Positions 18,052 to 26,960 of a stretch of DNA of 64,000 nucleotides are shown here, piece by piece. A model generated the notes under the pieces. It did not search any database. It worked only from the letters and a program-made list of their open reading frames with translations, and had not been told where the DNA came from. Made by a program: the position numbers and the translations under genes. The stretch comes from Fidelibacterota bacterium (GTDB taxonomy: Bacteria > Fidelibacterota > UBA8477 > JABMPR01). Each line of letters starts with the position of its first letter. Positions within the stretch are counted from its first letter, which is position 1. The stretch spans positions 62,001-126,000 of the forward strand of contig JAIPJM010000002.1 of assembly GCA_021734255.1 (NCBI GenBank), given 5' to 3'.

Positions 18052-19644
18052 TCAGTTGTCGAAAACCCAGATCAATGATAAATATCGAAATCTATTGTCA
18101 GGCAATTGATTTTTCATCAGTGCAAACTCCGTATCCCAGCTTACATCTACCAGCGTGGACCAGGTCTGATCCTGGAGTACATTCCCGCCAGTGTAAGCGA
18201 GAACCAGCTTACTGACCTGGGCGGAGATCGTATAATTCAGCAGGTTAATTGCAGGTGATGATAGACCATCCTCCGGCAAGGTGCCAACGATGAACGTTTT
18301 CGGGTCAAGTGTGCCCTGTTCAGGGTCCAAAAGGTGCCTGCCCCAAATCCTTAAGTTGCCATTCAGGGCATGATTGAAGAGAGTGAACGTCTGCTCAACT
18401 TTCCATTTCAGCTGTTGACGGGACCATATCCAATCGCTTGTCCCGGATACCTGGGCGCCCTCCATGTTGATGGTCATCCTCCACGGGAGTGCCAGATCTA
18501 TACCCGCATAAGTACCCTGTGTGCCGCCCGAGTCACCCAGCCATGCGCCAACATAAGGCTTCATCACCTTGAGGTCCAGGGTTGAGCTCAGCAAGTGCAC
18601 ACTCCTGGCATTAAATTCTGGCATCCAGACCTGGTTAACTATTTGATGATGGATCCGATACTGAATACCTAAGTTGCCCATTTTTAATCTGGCATGCACT
18701 GAAGGTAGCCAATCAGATGTACCAATATTTCTTAAGCCCAGATCCATCGCTAGATTACTCGTAAAATCAAAGGGAACAATGAGATCGATAAAATGTCGTG
18801 TACTAGAGTACCCACCCAGCGCATTGGATAAGAGCCCAAGTTTAAAGCGGAGCTGTGTGATTGACCCCAGCGGCAGATCTCGGCTGTAATAGGCTACCGA
18901 ACTCAGCGAATTACGTTCACCTCCACCCCATTCCCAGCTACCGCCTTCGATCCAGATGAAAAATTCGGATGATGAGTCAGAAGAATCACTGGCGATCAAT
19001 TCCACGCTCCCACCCCAGCGATCACTATAGAGTGTATAGTCATCCCGATACACTTCCAGCTGGCTGCTAGCATCATATTCAAAGACATATATTGGATTCA
19101 CGTGACGGGCATAATTTACCTCAACATTGAGTAGCTTTGCTTTCAATTCATGCTGGATAAACAATCGATGACGCTGATCGTAGTACCCGGTCACATTTAG
19201 AAATCTTTGATGGGATCGTAATTTGGATGTCCAGCCATAGCGTGTCGAACTGCCCAGACTATTATGATACCAGACGGAAAAATCACTGAAGTCTCCATCC
19301 CCCTGCTTATAATTTACCAGGAGTGAGGGTGCCAGCGTATCCTGGGGGGTAACAAGTGTTGGATGGATCTGGTCCCAATAGGATACGGAACTATCCAAAT
19401 TGCTCCAGCCTCTACGGTCGGTATTGATGATCTCTCCGTTTATCGGATTGAGTGTCGTCAGATCTTTCCACTCCAGCATGATGATCCCGCGCATTCCAAA
19501 TGGTCGATGATACTGCAAGTGACCCCAGGTGCCAGAGACCCCGCCGAATTCAATACCTTCACTTTCTATGACGCTGGGGTAAGCGACCTGAGCAAACAGA
19601 TTTCCAGCGATCAGCGCTGTCACTACGGCGATGCAGACCCTCAT
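18052..19644 (-). CDS. Predicted outer-membrane beta-barrel protein of unknown function
   Basis: The 530-residue product has a signal peptide (MRVCIAVVTALIAGNLFA, cleavage near residue 18). The rest is dominated by alternating polar/hydrophobic strands rich in Trp, Tyr, Gly and Ser, with short turns, as in large outer-membrane barrels. I see no TonB box, plug domain or known motif. It begins one base after the stop of the S-component-like gene and belongs to the same minus-strand unit as yhaM. That makes an outer-membrane porin or receptor feeding the inner-membrane S-component possible, but this is inference from position alone. The C-terminal residues are WVFDN, not a terminal Phe. Confidence 0.6.
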   Translation of the reverse strand: MRVCIAVVTALIAGNLFAQVAYPSVIESEGIEFGGVSGTWGHLQYHRPFGMRGIIMLEWKDLTTLNPINGEIINTDRRGWSNLDSSVSYWDQIHPTLVTPQDTLAPSLLVNYKQGDGDFSDFSVWYHNSLGSSTRYGWTSKLRSHQRFLNVTGYYDQRHRLFIQHELKAKLLNVEVNYARHVNPIYVFEYDASSQLEVYRDDYTLYSDRWGGSVELIASDSSDSSSEFFIWIEGGSWEWGGGERNSLSSVAYYSRDLPLGSITQLRFKLGLLSNALGGYSSTRHFIDLIVPFDFTSNLAMDLGLRNIGTSDWLPSVHARLKMGNLGIQYRIHHQIVNQVWMPEFNARSVHLLSSTLDLKVMKPYVGAWLGDSGGTQGTYAGIDLALPWRMTINMEGAQVSGTSDWIWSRQQLKWKVEQTFTLFNHALNGNLRIWGRHLLDPEQGTLDPKTFIVGTLPEDGLSSPAINLLNYTISAQVSKLVLAYTGGNVLQDQTWSTLVDVSWDTEFALMKNQLPDNRFRYLSLIWVFDN

Positions 19645-19645
19645 C

Positions 19646-20236
19646 TCAAGCCCTCAGGAGTCGGTGCATGAGTAGTTGTCTGTTCACCAGCTTGATCATG
19701 GGAGGACCCAAAGATGAATATATCAGGGTGTTTGATACCAGGTGTGCCATATAAAAAAAGATGCCGGCACTCAGACTCCCAATGATGGTTCCTTCGGTCA
19801 TCCCCGTACTGATGGGCAGACTTAGACTCGTCAGAATATCGTAGATCAGGGTCAACATGAATCCGGCGACGCCTAAAAGGGTCGCCCGAAGTGTCACTGA
19901 GCCCAAGCGTTGGATAAGCGGTAACATGAGTCCGCCAACCAATCCCGCCAAGCCAACGCTTACGAGTTGAAACATATAGAGAACAGGAAAGGCAAGCCCT
20001 GAACCGATCGGGTTAAACGCTGAGAATATGGCCTCACCCAGGACCGCTACGAAGAGCCCACGTCGAGCCCCCAGGGCAATTCCACCTAAAAATGCCACAA
20101 AACTGATCAACTCAATATTGGGGATGAAGACAAAGATCACGCCCACAGTGACAATGAGCCCCACCCACAGAGCCTGTAAAGCGACCTGCCGATGATCATT
20201 CACTGAAAGTGCGCTTTCAGATGAGCGAATTTTCAT
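19646..20236 (-). CDS. ECF-transporter S-component-like membrane protein
   Basis: The 196-residue protein has about six hydrophobic helices from residue 22 onward and the look of energy-coupling-factor substrate-binding (S) components: a short polar N-terminus, LISFVAFLGGIALGARRGLF, then FNPIGSGLAFPVLYMFQLVS and DILTSLSLPISTG. S components bind vitamins or metals and use a shared EcfAAT module; no Ecf ATPase or T gene lies in this window. The ligand cannot be told; the GS/NPIG segment resembles cobalamin- or queuosine-type families only loosely. Its start overlaps the yhaM stop by 20 bp and its stop is one base from the outer-membrane-protein start, so the three are one operon. Confidence 0.65.
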   Translation of the reverse strand: MKIRSSESALSVNDHRQVALQALWVGLIVTVGVIFVFIPNIELISFVAFLGGIALGARRGLFVAVLGEAIFSAFNPIGSGLAFPVLYMFQLVSVGLAGLVGGLMLPLIQRLGSVTLRATLLGVAGFMLTLIYDILTSLSLPISTGMTEGTIIGSLSAGIFFYMAHLVSNTLIYSSLGPPMIKLVNRQLLMHRLLRA

Positions 20237-21200
20237 CGTCCTCCAACTCCCCCTTCAGGATCGATCGCCGAAAATAATTGAAGCGATTGGTCCAGATGCC
20301 AGCTTCTTGATCTCTCTCTATGACCTCCGACATCATATTCATCCTGGCATCCAATTCATCAATGTGGTGGAGTAGCAGTGCTTCTGGAAATTTAGGCTGT
20401 TTCGGTGACTGCCACTCATATTTACCCTGATGAGCGAGGATCATATGTTCGACCTTCATTTGCAGGTCAGCTGGGAAATCAACAATTTCCTGGATCTCAT
20501 CGCGTACCATATCTCTACCCATAACGATATGGCCGATAAGCCTCCCCCTGTCAGTGTAGCCAGGTTTCTGGGCAGGATTCAGCTCGATGAGTTTTCCAAT
20601 GTCATGGAGCAAGATGCCGGTTAAGAGCAGGTCTACATCCAATCGATAATGTTTGCCGAGTGTCCGTCCAGTGAGACTCATGGAGAGGATATGTTCAAGA
20701 TATCCGCCCAGCCAGGCGTGGTGTAACCGCATCGATGCTGGGTGGGTTTTAATGAGCTCAGCATGCTCCTTATAAATATTGGTGACCAGTTTTTTTAAGT
20801 GCTCGTTTTTCATCCCCTGAATGATTTTGCCAAGTGATTTCCACATCTGGTCGATGTTTCTCCGGGTAGCGGGTATCAATTGGGACAGGTCAAAGCCATA
20901 ATCTGCATGTTTCTCAGGAGAAGCCTGACCAATATCCTGAACCTCAAGTTGAAGCCTCTCAGCGTACTCACTCACCCGTCCCTTCACAACAACGGCATCA
21001 CCTGCTTCAAATATTTTCTCAAACGCCGGGACATCCTCCCAGACCTTAGCTTCAATATCACCTGTGTTGTCCTGTAGTTCCAATTGCAGGTAGGGGTGAT
21101 TATTCCTGGTACTTCGCAAATGTTTCTCTCGTACAAGGAAAAAACCTTGAATGTTGGTGTTCTTCTTAAAGTTCTTGATCTGTGTAATTTTGGCCGTCAT
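20217..21200 (-). CDS. yhaM: 3'-5' exoribonuclease YhaM-like (OB-fold plus HD domain)
   Basis: The 327-residue cytoplasmic protein has an N-terminal OB-fold (about residues 10-95, FFLVREKHLRSTRNNHPYLQ) and an HD phosphohydrolase domain whose metal ligands are visible as HHAWLGGYLEHILSMS and LLHDIGK, followed by GHIVMG and HMILAHQG. This is the architecture of the YhaM/CBF1 family of 3'-5' exonucleases acting on RNA (and DNA) ends. Length matches the family (about 310-330). It is the first gene of a three-gene minus-strand unit with the S-like membrane protein (20 bp overlap) and an outer-membrane protein. Upstream 170 bp are non-coding. Confidence 0.9.
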   Translation of the reverse strand: MTAKITQIKNFKKNTNIQGFFLVREKHLRSTRNNHPYLQLELQDNTGDIEAKVWEDVPAFEKIFEAGDAVVVKGRVSEYAERLQLEVQDIGQASPEKHADYGFDLSQLIPATRRNIDQMWKSLGKIIQGMKNEHLKKLVTNIYKEHAELIKTHPASMRLHHAWLGGYLEHILSMSLTGRTLGKHYRLDVDLLLTGILLHDIGKLIELNPAQKPGYTDRGRLIGHIVMGRDMVRDEIQEIVDFPADLQMKVEHMILAHQGKYEWQSPKQPKFPEALLLHHIDELDARMNMMSEVIERDQEAGIWTNRFNYFRRSILKGELEDDENSLI

Positions 21201-21370
21201 TGAAGAGTATCCTTGCCTGATTGCTGGTGTTCACAGTTTAAACCTGTATACATTCACAGACAAATTCATATCTGCGTGGGCTTAGACTAAATTTTCCTGG
21301 ATAATGATGTTCAGGAGTGGCCCAATTCTAAAAATAAAGACTCAAGCGCACAAATACTTTCTGATCAACA

Positions 21371-21973
21371 TTATTTTTTTAATAGCGAATCGCGTTCCCG
21401 CATAAAAGCAGCGTAGTCCGCTGGATCGTTCAGGTTTCGGATGGGCTGTTCATCGATCATGGGATAGTGGTAGACTGAACATTTGATGAGAACCTTATGA
21501 ATGGCACGTTCACCCTGCTCAATAGCATCTCGAAATACAGGGACACAGGATTTATCATAAAAAGCATGCAGGGGTTCCTGATTTCCATCTTCATAACGAG
21601 GGACAACCGCCGATGTATGATCGAGTTGTTTCCACATCTTTCCAATCAGGTCGATCCTCACCTCAGGAATATCCACAGCAATTACAAAATTACCGTGCGT
21701 TGGTGACGAGGCCAGAGCCGACGCCAAGCCTTCCAATGGTCCGCTCCCCTCAGTCTTGTCCTGGATGACAGGCACCCCCAGAGCTGCTAAATTGCTAGGA
21801 TCATTGGCAGAAATAATGACATGAGGAAAGTGTTTTTTCCAGATCCTCACCTGTCGCTCCAGTAAATTCTCGCTACCGATTGTGAGAAAGCGTTTATCCA
21901 AGCCCATCCGCTCAGCTTTACCTCCGGCAAGGATGATCGCTGTGCAGTTCTTGAATGTGAATTCCTGATTCAT
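21371..21973 (-). CDS. mobA: MobA-like molybdenum cofactor guanylyltransferase
   Basis: The 200-residue nucleotidyltransferase opens with the GTP-binding motif LAGGKAERMGLDKRFL (about residues 15-30), and has VIQDKTEGSGPLEGLASALA and the metal-binding region FVIAVDIPEV, where classical MobA has D(M/T)P. It would attach GMP to molybdopterin. The later HAFYDKSC and IRNLNDPADY segments are also MobA-like (the NxNTPEDL equivalent). No other molybdopterin gene lies nearby, so a related NTP-transferase role is possible. It appears monocistronic; a 227-bp gap separates it from the divergent ppiD-like gene. Confidence 0.85.
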   Translation of the reverse strand: MNQEFTFKNCTAIILAGGKAERMGLDKRFLTIGSENLLERQVRIWKKHFPHVIISANDPSNLAALGVPVIQDKTEGSGPLEGLASALASSPTHGNFVIAVDIPEVRIDLIGKMWKQLDHTSAVVPRYEDGNQEPLHAFYDKSCVPVFRDAIEQGERAIHKVLIKCSVYHYPMIDEQPIRNLNDPADYAAFMRERDSLLKK

Positions 21974-22102
21974 TTGAGATTTTTGCTCCTACCAGCTACT
22001 TCCATTTAAGTATTTATCCCCTCAGTTCCAATACTTTTGGGTTGCGCCATGCCCCGCTGAATTGTCCGAACACTATCTTGACGATACGGTGCCCTAGCGT
22101 TC

Positions 22103-22131
22103 TTGCAACCCCCTGTGTGCGCAACTATATT
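22103..22131 (+). promoter_or_regulatory. Putative sigma-70-like promoter for the PpiD-like gene
   Basis: TTGCAA (22103-22108) and TATATT (22126-22131) are spaced by 17 bp, about 70 bp before the start codon, which has a strong AGGAGG site at 22187-22192. The -35 matches four of six positions. The rest of the 227-bp gap shows no other feature. Confidence 0.35.
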
Positions 22132-22200
22132 GGGCGGCTTTTTAAACAAAATTAAGAATTATTGTTTTAGTCTTCTATAGACTCAGGAGGAATTTTAAAA

Positions 22201-24012
22201 ATGGGTGTGATGAATAAAATGCGGGACAACATGGCAGGGATCATGATCTTTCTCGTTGTTGTCTTTGTTCTAACCATGAGCATCGGTGGCTTGGTTGGGG
22301 GTGCCAATGTCATGGACCTGCTCAGCGGTAATCAACCCAATGCATTTACGCTGGTCAATGGTGATGAGATCAGCCGGGAGTCGTTCATGCGAGCTGTGCA
22401 GAACGAAACTGAAAGCTTTAGAGAAAGAAATGGTATCGAGCCCACGACCGAGCAGATGGTCCAGATCTCTGACCAAGTATGGGAAGCCATGGTTTCTCAG
22501 ACGCTCATCCGCCAGGCTGTTGAAGATCATGAGATCACTGTTTCAGAAGACGAGATACTATACTTTTTTACTGAGAGTATCCACCCCAGTGTCCAGCAGT
22601 ATTTTATTAATGAGCAGGGTCAATTCGACTATGCTGCTTACCAGAATGCTATTTCCGCTCCAGAAGCTGCAAACTTCTTCGCAGCAATGCGTCAGCAGGT
22701 TGCTGCCATCGTTCCTGTTGAGAAACTCCAGCGCAGGATCATGTCCATGGCCCAGGTATCCGATGCAGAGGTACGGTCTGAATTCATTAAAAATAACGCC
22801 ACTTATGACTTGGACTATTTCTTCGTGAAATCCACTAAGTGGGCCAGTGATGAGATCAATGTCAGTGAAAAAGAGATCAAGCAGTATTATCAAAATAATC
22901 TGGATGATTATCAGCAAGAGGAAACACGGACTCTAAAATATGTATCCCGCCCGATCTCAGCCACGGCGAGTGACTCTACCCGAGCCCTGAATCTGATCAA
23001 TGATGTCAAGGCGGATATCCTTGCTGGTGAAAATTTTGAGTCAATGGCTCAGGTCCATTCTGACGGCCCCACAGGTAAGGATGGTGGATATCTTGGCTGG
23101 TTTGGTCGAGGACGGATGGCACCTCCATTCGAAAAAGCTGCTTTCGATGCGGAAGTGGGAGAGCTTGTCGGTCCAGTACTCACTCAGTTTGGGTATCACT
23201 TGATCCTGGTTGAAGACACACGCAATAATGGTGAACCTGAAGTTGAGGCCAGACATATTCTCGTCGAAGTACGCGCCAGCGAAACCACCAAAGACAATAT
23301 GCGCCGCGAGCTCAAAAATCTGGAATTCCTGGCCGATGAGATCGGATTTGATGAAGCTGTCGATTCTCTTGACATGGAAGTAAAGACCAGCAATCCGCTG
23401 AAAGTGAAAGAAACATTTTTCTTTGGCTTGGGTTCATTCCAGTCCGCTGTACGCTTCGCCTTCCTCTCCGAGCTGGGTGATCACAGCAGTGTGCTTCAAA
23501 ACGCTGATAACTATGCCATTTTCTCGCTTGATGAGATCGATCCAGCTGGTGATCGGAAGCTTGAGGACGTAAAACCATCGATTGAAAGAAAGCTGATCAA
23601 CGATAAGAAATTGGCTCTAGCTGAAGAAACTGCAGCAGGATTCCTTTCTCAACTGAATGAAGCTGAAGACTGGACATCAATTGCCGCTAGCGACGCTCAT
23701 ATTGTTGCACAGGAAGTAATGGGTGCCAGGGCGACAGCCTCGATCCGCGGCCTTGGTCGCTATCCTGAGATCTTTGGTTTCATGGATTCAGCAGATCCCG
23801 GCGAGACATCAGCTGTATTCTCTATCCCACAAGGTGCCGTCGTGGTGCGTCTGAAGGCAAAAAGTGATTTTGACCAGGCTGCATTTGAAGCTCAATATGA
23901 TGATATATTCCAGACCCTGACGAGCAATCGCCAGAACGAGGTTTGGAACGAATATATTCAATCCTTGAGAGAGAATGCAGAGATCGTTGACAACCGGTTA
24001 CGCCTGCTCTAA
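22201..24012 (+). CDS. ppiD: Membrane-anchored peptidyl-prolyl isomerase/foldase (PpiD/SurA family)
   Basis: The 603-residue protein has a short cytoplasmic N-terminus, one membrane helix (about residues 13-36), a SurA_N-type chaperone region (VNGDEISRESFMRAVQNETE) and a parvulin domain at about residues 240-345 (GENFESMAQVHSDGPTGKDG, then GYLGWFGRGRM and FGYHLILVEDT). A degenerate second rotamase-like segment follows. This is the PpiD layout: it helps outer-membrane and secreted proteins fold as they leave the Sec translocon. Length is close to E. coli PpiD (623). A strong AGGAGG precedes the ATG. A terminator follows, so it is likely monocistronic. Confidence 0.9.
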   Translation: MGVMNKMRDNMAGIMIFLVVVFVLTMSIGGLVGGANVMDLLSGNQPNAFTLVNGDEISRESFMRAVQNETESFRERNGIEPTTEQMVQISDQVWEAMVSQTLIRQAVEDHEITVSEDEILYFFTESIHPSVQQYFINEQGQFDYAAYQNAISAPEAANFFAAMRQQVAAIVPVEKLQRRIMSMAQVSDAEVRSEFIKNNATYDLDYFFVKSTKWASDEINVSEKEIKQYYQNNLDDYQQEETRTLKYVSRPISATASDSTRALNLINDVKADILAGENFESMAQVHSDGPTGKDGGYLGWFGRGRMAPPFEKAAFDAEVGELVGPVLTQFGYHLILVEDTRNNGEPEVEARHILVEVRASETTKDNMRRELKNLEFLADEIGFDEAVDSLDMEVKTSNPLKVKETFFFGLGSFQSAVRFAFLSELGDHSSVLQNADNYAIFSLDEIDPAGDRKLEDVKPSIERKLINDKKLALAEETAAGFLSQLNEAEDWTSIAASDAHIVAQEVMGARATASIRGLGRYPEIFGFMDSADPGETSAVFSIPQGAVVVRLKAKSDFDQAAFEAQYDDIFQTLTSNRQNEVWNEYIQSLRENAEIVDNRLRLL

Positions 24013-24034
24013 GAACGGGTCTGACACATGGATT

Positions 24035-24063
24035 AAAAGGGAGAGTTTATCTCCCTTTTTTTA
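24035..24063 (+). terminator. Intrinsic terminator after the ppiD-like gene
   Basis: AAAAGGGAGA (24035-24044) pairs with TCTCCCTTTT (24050-24059) around a 5-base loop, followed by more T. Confidence 0.9.
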
Positions 24064-24143
24064 TACAATTTTGAGCTGAAATATATCTTTAAATTGTTGC
24101 AACAATCATTAGTTTGTAATACTTGGATGAAAGGGAGGGAACG

Positions 24144-24575
24144 TTGAGTAGAGCACGTATTGTTATAATCAGTATCATTGCAGTATTTATTATTCTTCAA
24201 TTAATACCCGTAAACCAGATCAATCCACCTGTCGTACAGAAGGCAGTTTTACCCACAGAAGTTGAATCAATTCTCCAGGAATCCTGTTTTGATTGTCATT
24301 CGCACGAGACAAATTGGCCCTGGTACAGCCGAATCGCTCCTGGCTCATTCCTGATCACTCATGATGTGATCGAGGGTCGCAAACATTTGAATTTCAGCGA
24401 CTTTTCGAACATGGACGCCTTTGACAGTAGCGATGTTGCCGATGAAATTCTGGAAGTATTGGAAGAGGGCAGTATGCCTCTCTCGCCCTACCTTGTCCTT
24501 CATCCCAATGCCAGTTTGAGTAATAGTGAAACTCAAATAATTATGGAATGGGCAAAAAGTTTACGCCCTTGGTGA
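24144..24575 (+). CDS. Haem-binding domain protein (cytochrome c-like, single CxxCH)
   Basis: The 143-residue protein has an N-terminal membrane helix (RARIVIISIIAVFIILQL), then ESCFDCHSHETNWPWYSRIA, a CxxCH covalent haem site followed by the tryptophan-rich segment typical of the Haem_bd (PF14376-like) family, and PASFLI/DVIEGRKHLNFSDF. It should be an inner-membrane-anchored, periplasm-facing monohaem protein; the family's role is not defined. A TTG at 24144 is the best start because AGGGAGGG lies 5 bases before it; an upstream in-frame TTG at 24123 has no such site. It stands alone between the ppiD terminator and motA. Confidence 0.82.
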   Translation: MSRARIVIISIIAVFIILQLIPVNQINPPVVQKAVLPTEVESILQESCFDCHSHETNWPWYSRIAPGSFLITHDVIEGRKHLNFSDFSNMDAFDSSDVADEILEVLEEGSMPLSPYLVLHPNASLSNSETQIIMEWAKSLRPW

Positions 24576-24613
24576 TCGATGATAGATAATAAAGCGTTTT
24601 TAATGAGGGAATT

Positions 24614-25438
24614 ATGGACATAGCAACCATCATTGGCTTGATCTTCGGCTTATTTCTGGTTTTTTTTGGAATGTCTGAACCTGGAACATTTACGCCTCCT
24701 GACACATTTTTCAACCTCCGTGGCCTCGCCATTGTACTCGGTGGTACTATTGCTGCGACCCTGGTTAACTATCCTTTTAAAAACGTGATCGGGATGTTGA
24801 AGGTGTCCCTCCAGGCCTTTTTCAATAAAGGCTCCGTCAATCCCATGGTCATGATAGATTATTTAGCACAATTTTCGGAACAGGCAAGAAAGCAGGGTCT
24901 CCCCTCGCTTGAGAATGTCATTGAAGGTATAGATAATCATTACCTGCAGATGGGTCTGGAAAATGCCATCCTGGAAAGAGATCCTAAGAAACTTGAGAAT
25001 TTTCTCGAGAACGAACTGAATTCCATGATCGAAAGGCACACAGCCGGACAGGAGATCTTCTATAACATGGGATCTTACGCGCCGGCTTTTGGACTCCTGG
25101 GAACAGTTATGGGCTTGATCCTCATGATGACCAAGCAAGCGGCCACATCCTCTGTTGGAAGCTACGCTGCAGGTGCTCAAGATTCAATGGCAGCCCTGCT
25201 GCAGGGCATGGGTATCGCACTCGTGACCACATTCTATGGTGTGCTTTTGGCCAATTTGCTCTTCATTCCTATTGCCGGGAAACTCAAAGCCAGATCGGAT
25301 GAAGAGGTACACAGTCTGAATATTATCAAGGCTGGTATCTTGAGTATCCATTCCAAGGAGCATCCGCTGATCATGCGGGAGAAACTGCTCACATTTGTTG
25401 ATAAGGACACTCGGAAGGTAGCAAGACAAAAAGAGTAA
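24614..25438 (+). CDS. motA: MotA/PomA-type stator channel protein
   Basis: The 274-residue inner-membrane protein has four predicted helices and a large cytoplasmic loop between helices 2 and 3, as in MotA/PomA. The conserved prolines of the ion path are in YAPAFGLLGTVMGLILMM (helix 3) and ANLLFIPIAGKLKAR (helix 4). The loop has RKQGLPSLENVIE, equivalent to the torque-generating charged region. MotA pentamers with a MotB dimer convert ion flow into rotation. Here the gene is followed by two different MotB genes. GAGGGA precedes the ATG. No flagellar gene lies in the window. Confidence 0.92.
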   Translation: MDIATIIGLIFGLFLVFFGMSEPGTFTPPDTFFNLRGLAIVLGGTIAATLVNYPFKNVIGMLKVSLQAFFNKGSVNPMVMIDYLAQFSEQARKQGLPSLENVIEGIDNHYLQMGLENAILERDPKKLENFLENELNSMIERHTAGQEIFYNMGSYAPAFGLLGTVMGLILMMTKQAATSSVGSYAAGAQDSMAALLQGMGIALVTTFYGVLLANLLFIPIAGKLKARSDEEVHSLNIIKAGILSIHSKEHPLIMREKLLTFVDKDTRKVARQKE

Positions 25439-25448
25439 GCTGCGCCTG

Positions 25449-26153
25449 ATGAGTAAACTCTCTTTAACAGCTGCTAGAGCTTCAAATTCCTGGAAAGTGA
25501 CTTACAGTGATCTCCTCACTGGACTGCTCTCTTTCTTTCTCCTGCTTATTATCAAAGCTGAGCAGGAATCGAACACAACCTTCAAGTTCGCAGCTCAGCT
25601 GAAAGATCAGGTTTATGCCCAGGTTCTGGATGAAAAGAGCGCCAGACAACTTGAGTGGTTGTATGTCGAGCATGCAGGACCCAAAGGGATCAAGCTTCTC
25701 ATCCCGTCCGAGATCGGGAATCAAACATTTTTCCAGTCTGGTAATGACCAGATCGTCTCTGACTTTCTCTTTTATCTGAGTACGGTAGCCGACATCGTCG
25801 AGGGCCTGGAATTGGAAAAGATACCTCAGCGCTATGCCGCCATATTCGAGCGTTTAGAAACAGCTGGAAAATCGGTCAAGATCAACGTACGCATCGAAGG
25901 TCATTCTGATGCTGTACCCCTGGGCCGCTCATCCCGGTTCCGGGATAATTGGGACCTGTCAACTGCAAGAGCTCGAGAGGTGATGCAATACTTTGTCGAA
26001 GAGACGCCTATCCCAGAAGCTTACTTTTCCATGTCCGGATATGGGCCCTTCCATCCCCTGGTGGATGTCAATCGATACGATGAGAACCGACGCGTGGAGA
26101 TCTACCTGGATATTCAGATGATCGACCTGGAGAATGGCGATGCTAAGCTCTGA
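25449..26153 (+). CDS. MotB-like stator protein, first copy (MotB/OmpA domain)
   Basis: The 234-residue protein has a short N-terminus, one membrane helix beginning WKVTYSDLLTGLLSFFLLLI with Asp21 in the position of the essential ion-carrying Asp of MotB, and a C-terminal OmpA-like peptidoglycan-binding domain (VRIEGHSDAVPL, NWDLSTARAREV, NRRVEIYLD). It is 10 bp behind motA and overlaps the second motB by 14-20 bp, so the three are one translation unit. The helix-flanking N-terminus lacks the KK/RR cluster usual in flagellar MotB. It shares the domain order, but little of the linker sequence, with the second copy. Confidence 0.85.
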   Translation: MSKLSLTAARASNSWKVTYSDLLTGLLSFFLLLIIKAEQESNTTFKFAAQLKDQVYAQVLDEKSARQLEWLYVEHAGPKGIKLLIPSEIGNQTFFQSGNDQIVSDFLFYLSTVADIVEGLELEKIPQRYAAIFERLETAGKSVKINVRIEGHSDAVPLGRSSRFRDNWDLSTARAREVMQYFVEETPIPEAYFSMSGYGPFHPLVDVNRYDENRRVEIYLDIQMIDLENGDAKL

Positions 26154-26838
26154 GAATTTAAAGGATATTGCTGGTCGCGCACGATCCAGTTGGGTGCTGT
26201 CATATGGTGATACCATCACCCTGCTCATCACATTCTTCATTATGATGATCACCGTTCGTGCCGGTCAGATCAATAAGATTCACAGATGGGTGAATGATCG
26301 TCTGGATGAGGCAGCGATAGAGATTCAAAAATCCATGGCCAATGCAGGCATGGAGGAGATCTCAGTCAGCCGTAATTCAAAAGGGGTTCAGATCACGCTA
26401 AAGGATCCACGCTTGTTCGAGGTCGCTTCAGCCGAGCCGAGATCCTCTCATATTTACCAATTGGATGCGGTTTCTGAATCGATCCAGAACCTGGCGATCT
26501 TTAGGCTGGACCAAACGGAGCATCGGAGTTTCCTGGCCGAAGTGCGGTCGGAAGGATTGAACTGGCTTGTGGAGATTCGTATTGAGGGGCATACTGACGA
26601 CATGCCGCTTACTAGAAATGCGTCCTACCGAGACAACTGGGAACTCAGTGCTGCTCGCGCCCAATCCATTATGATCCAGCTCCAGGAAAGGACGGGCCTC
26701 CCCCCGTCTATCTTTGCCATTGAGGGATTTAGTGAGTTCCAGCCGTTGGGAGACAACAATACCCAGGCTGGTCGGGAGGTTAACCGGAGGGTCGAGATCT
26801 ACATCGGCGCCTCACTTGTAAAGGATCTGGAAACCTAG
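26140..26838 (+). CDS. MotB-like stator protein, second copy (MotB/OmpA domain)
   Basis: The product is about 232 residues. I prefer the ATG at 26140, with GGAG 7 bases upstream, over the ATG at 26134, which is too close to that site. It has a membrane helix with the MotB-type Asp (WVLSYGDTITLLITFFIMMI) and a C-terminal OmpA-like domain (IRIEGHTDDMPL, NWELSAARAQSI, VNRRVEIYIG). Linker residues 60-140 are poorly conserved relative to the first copy. The pair could form a heterodimer in one stator or serve two alternate stators with the same MotA. Its 5' end lies inside the first copy's 3' end. Confidence 0.85.
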   Translation: MLSSENLKDIAGRARSSWVLSYGDTITLLITFFIMMITVRAGQINKIHRWVNDRLDEAAIEIQKSMANAGMEEISVSRNSKGVQITLKDPRLFEVASAEPRSSHIYQLDAVSESIQNLAIFRLDQTEHRSFLAEVRSEGLNWLVEIRIEGHTDDMPLTRNASYRDNWELSAARAQSIMIQLQERTGLPPSIFAIEGFSEFQPLGDNNTQAGREVNRRVEIYIGASLVKDLET

Positions 26839-26960
26839 AGCAGACCTCCTGTCGTAGCTACGACTAATCCGATCATTTCCCTTTTCGGAAACCGAATTTC
26901 TATTATTATCAATTGGAATGAAATTGGAACCTAATGCATAGCTATTTCGTATAGACATTC

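Noticed and set aside
22078-22106. TTGACG at 22078-22083 as the -35 of the ppiD-like gene
   Set aside because: No acceptable -10 lies 15-19 bp downstream; the TTGCAA/TATATT pair at 22103-22131 is better spaced.
24614-26838. ZorAB-type defence system
   Set aside because: The MotA-like protein lacks the long cytoplasmic tail of ZorA, and no ZorC, ZorD or ZorE gene follows; the next gene is the PorU-like peptidase.
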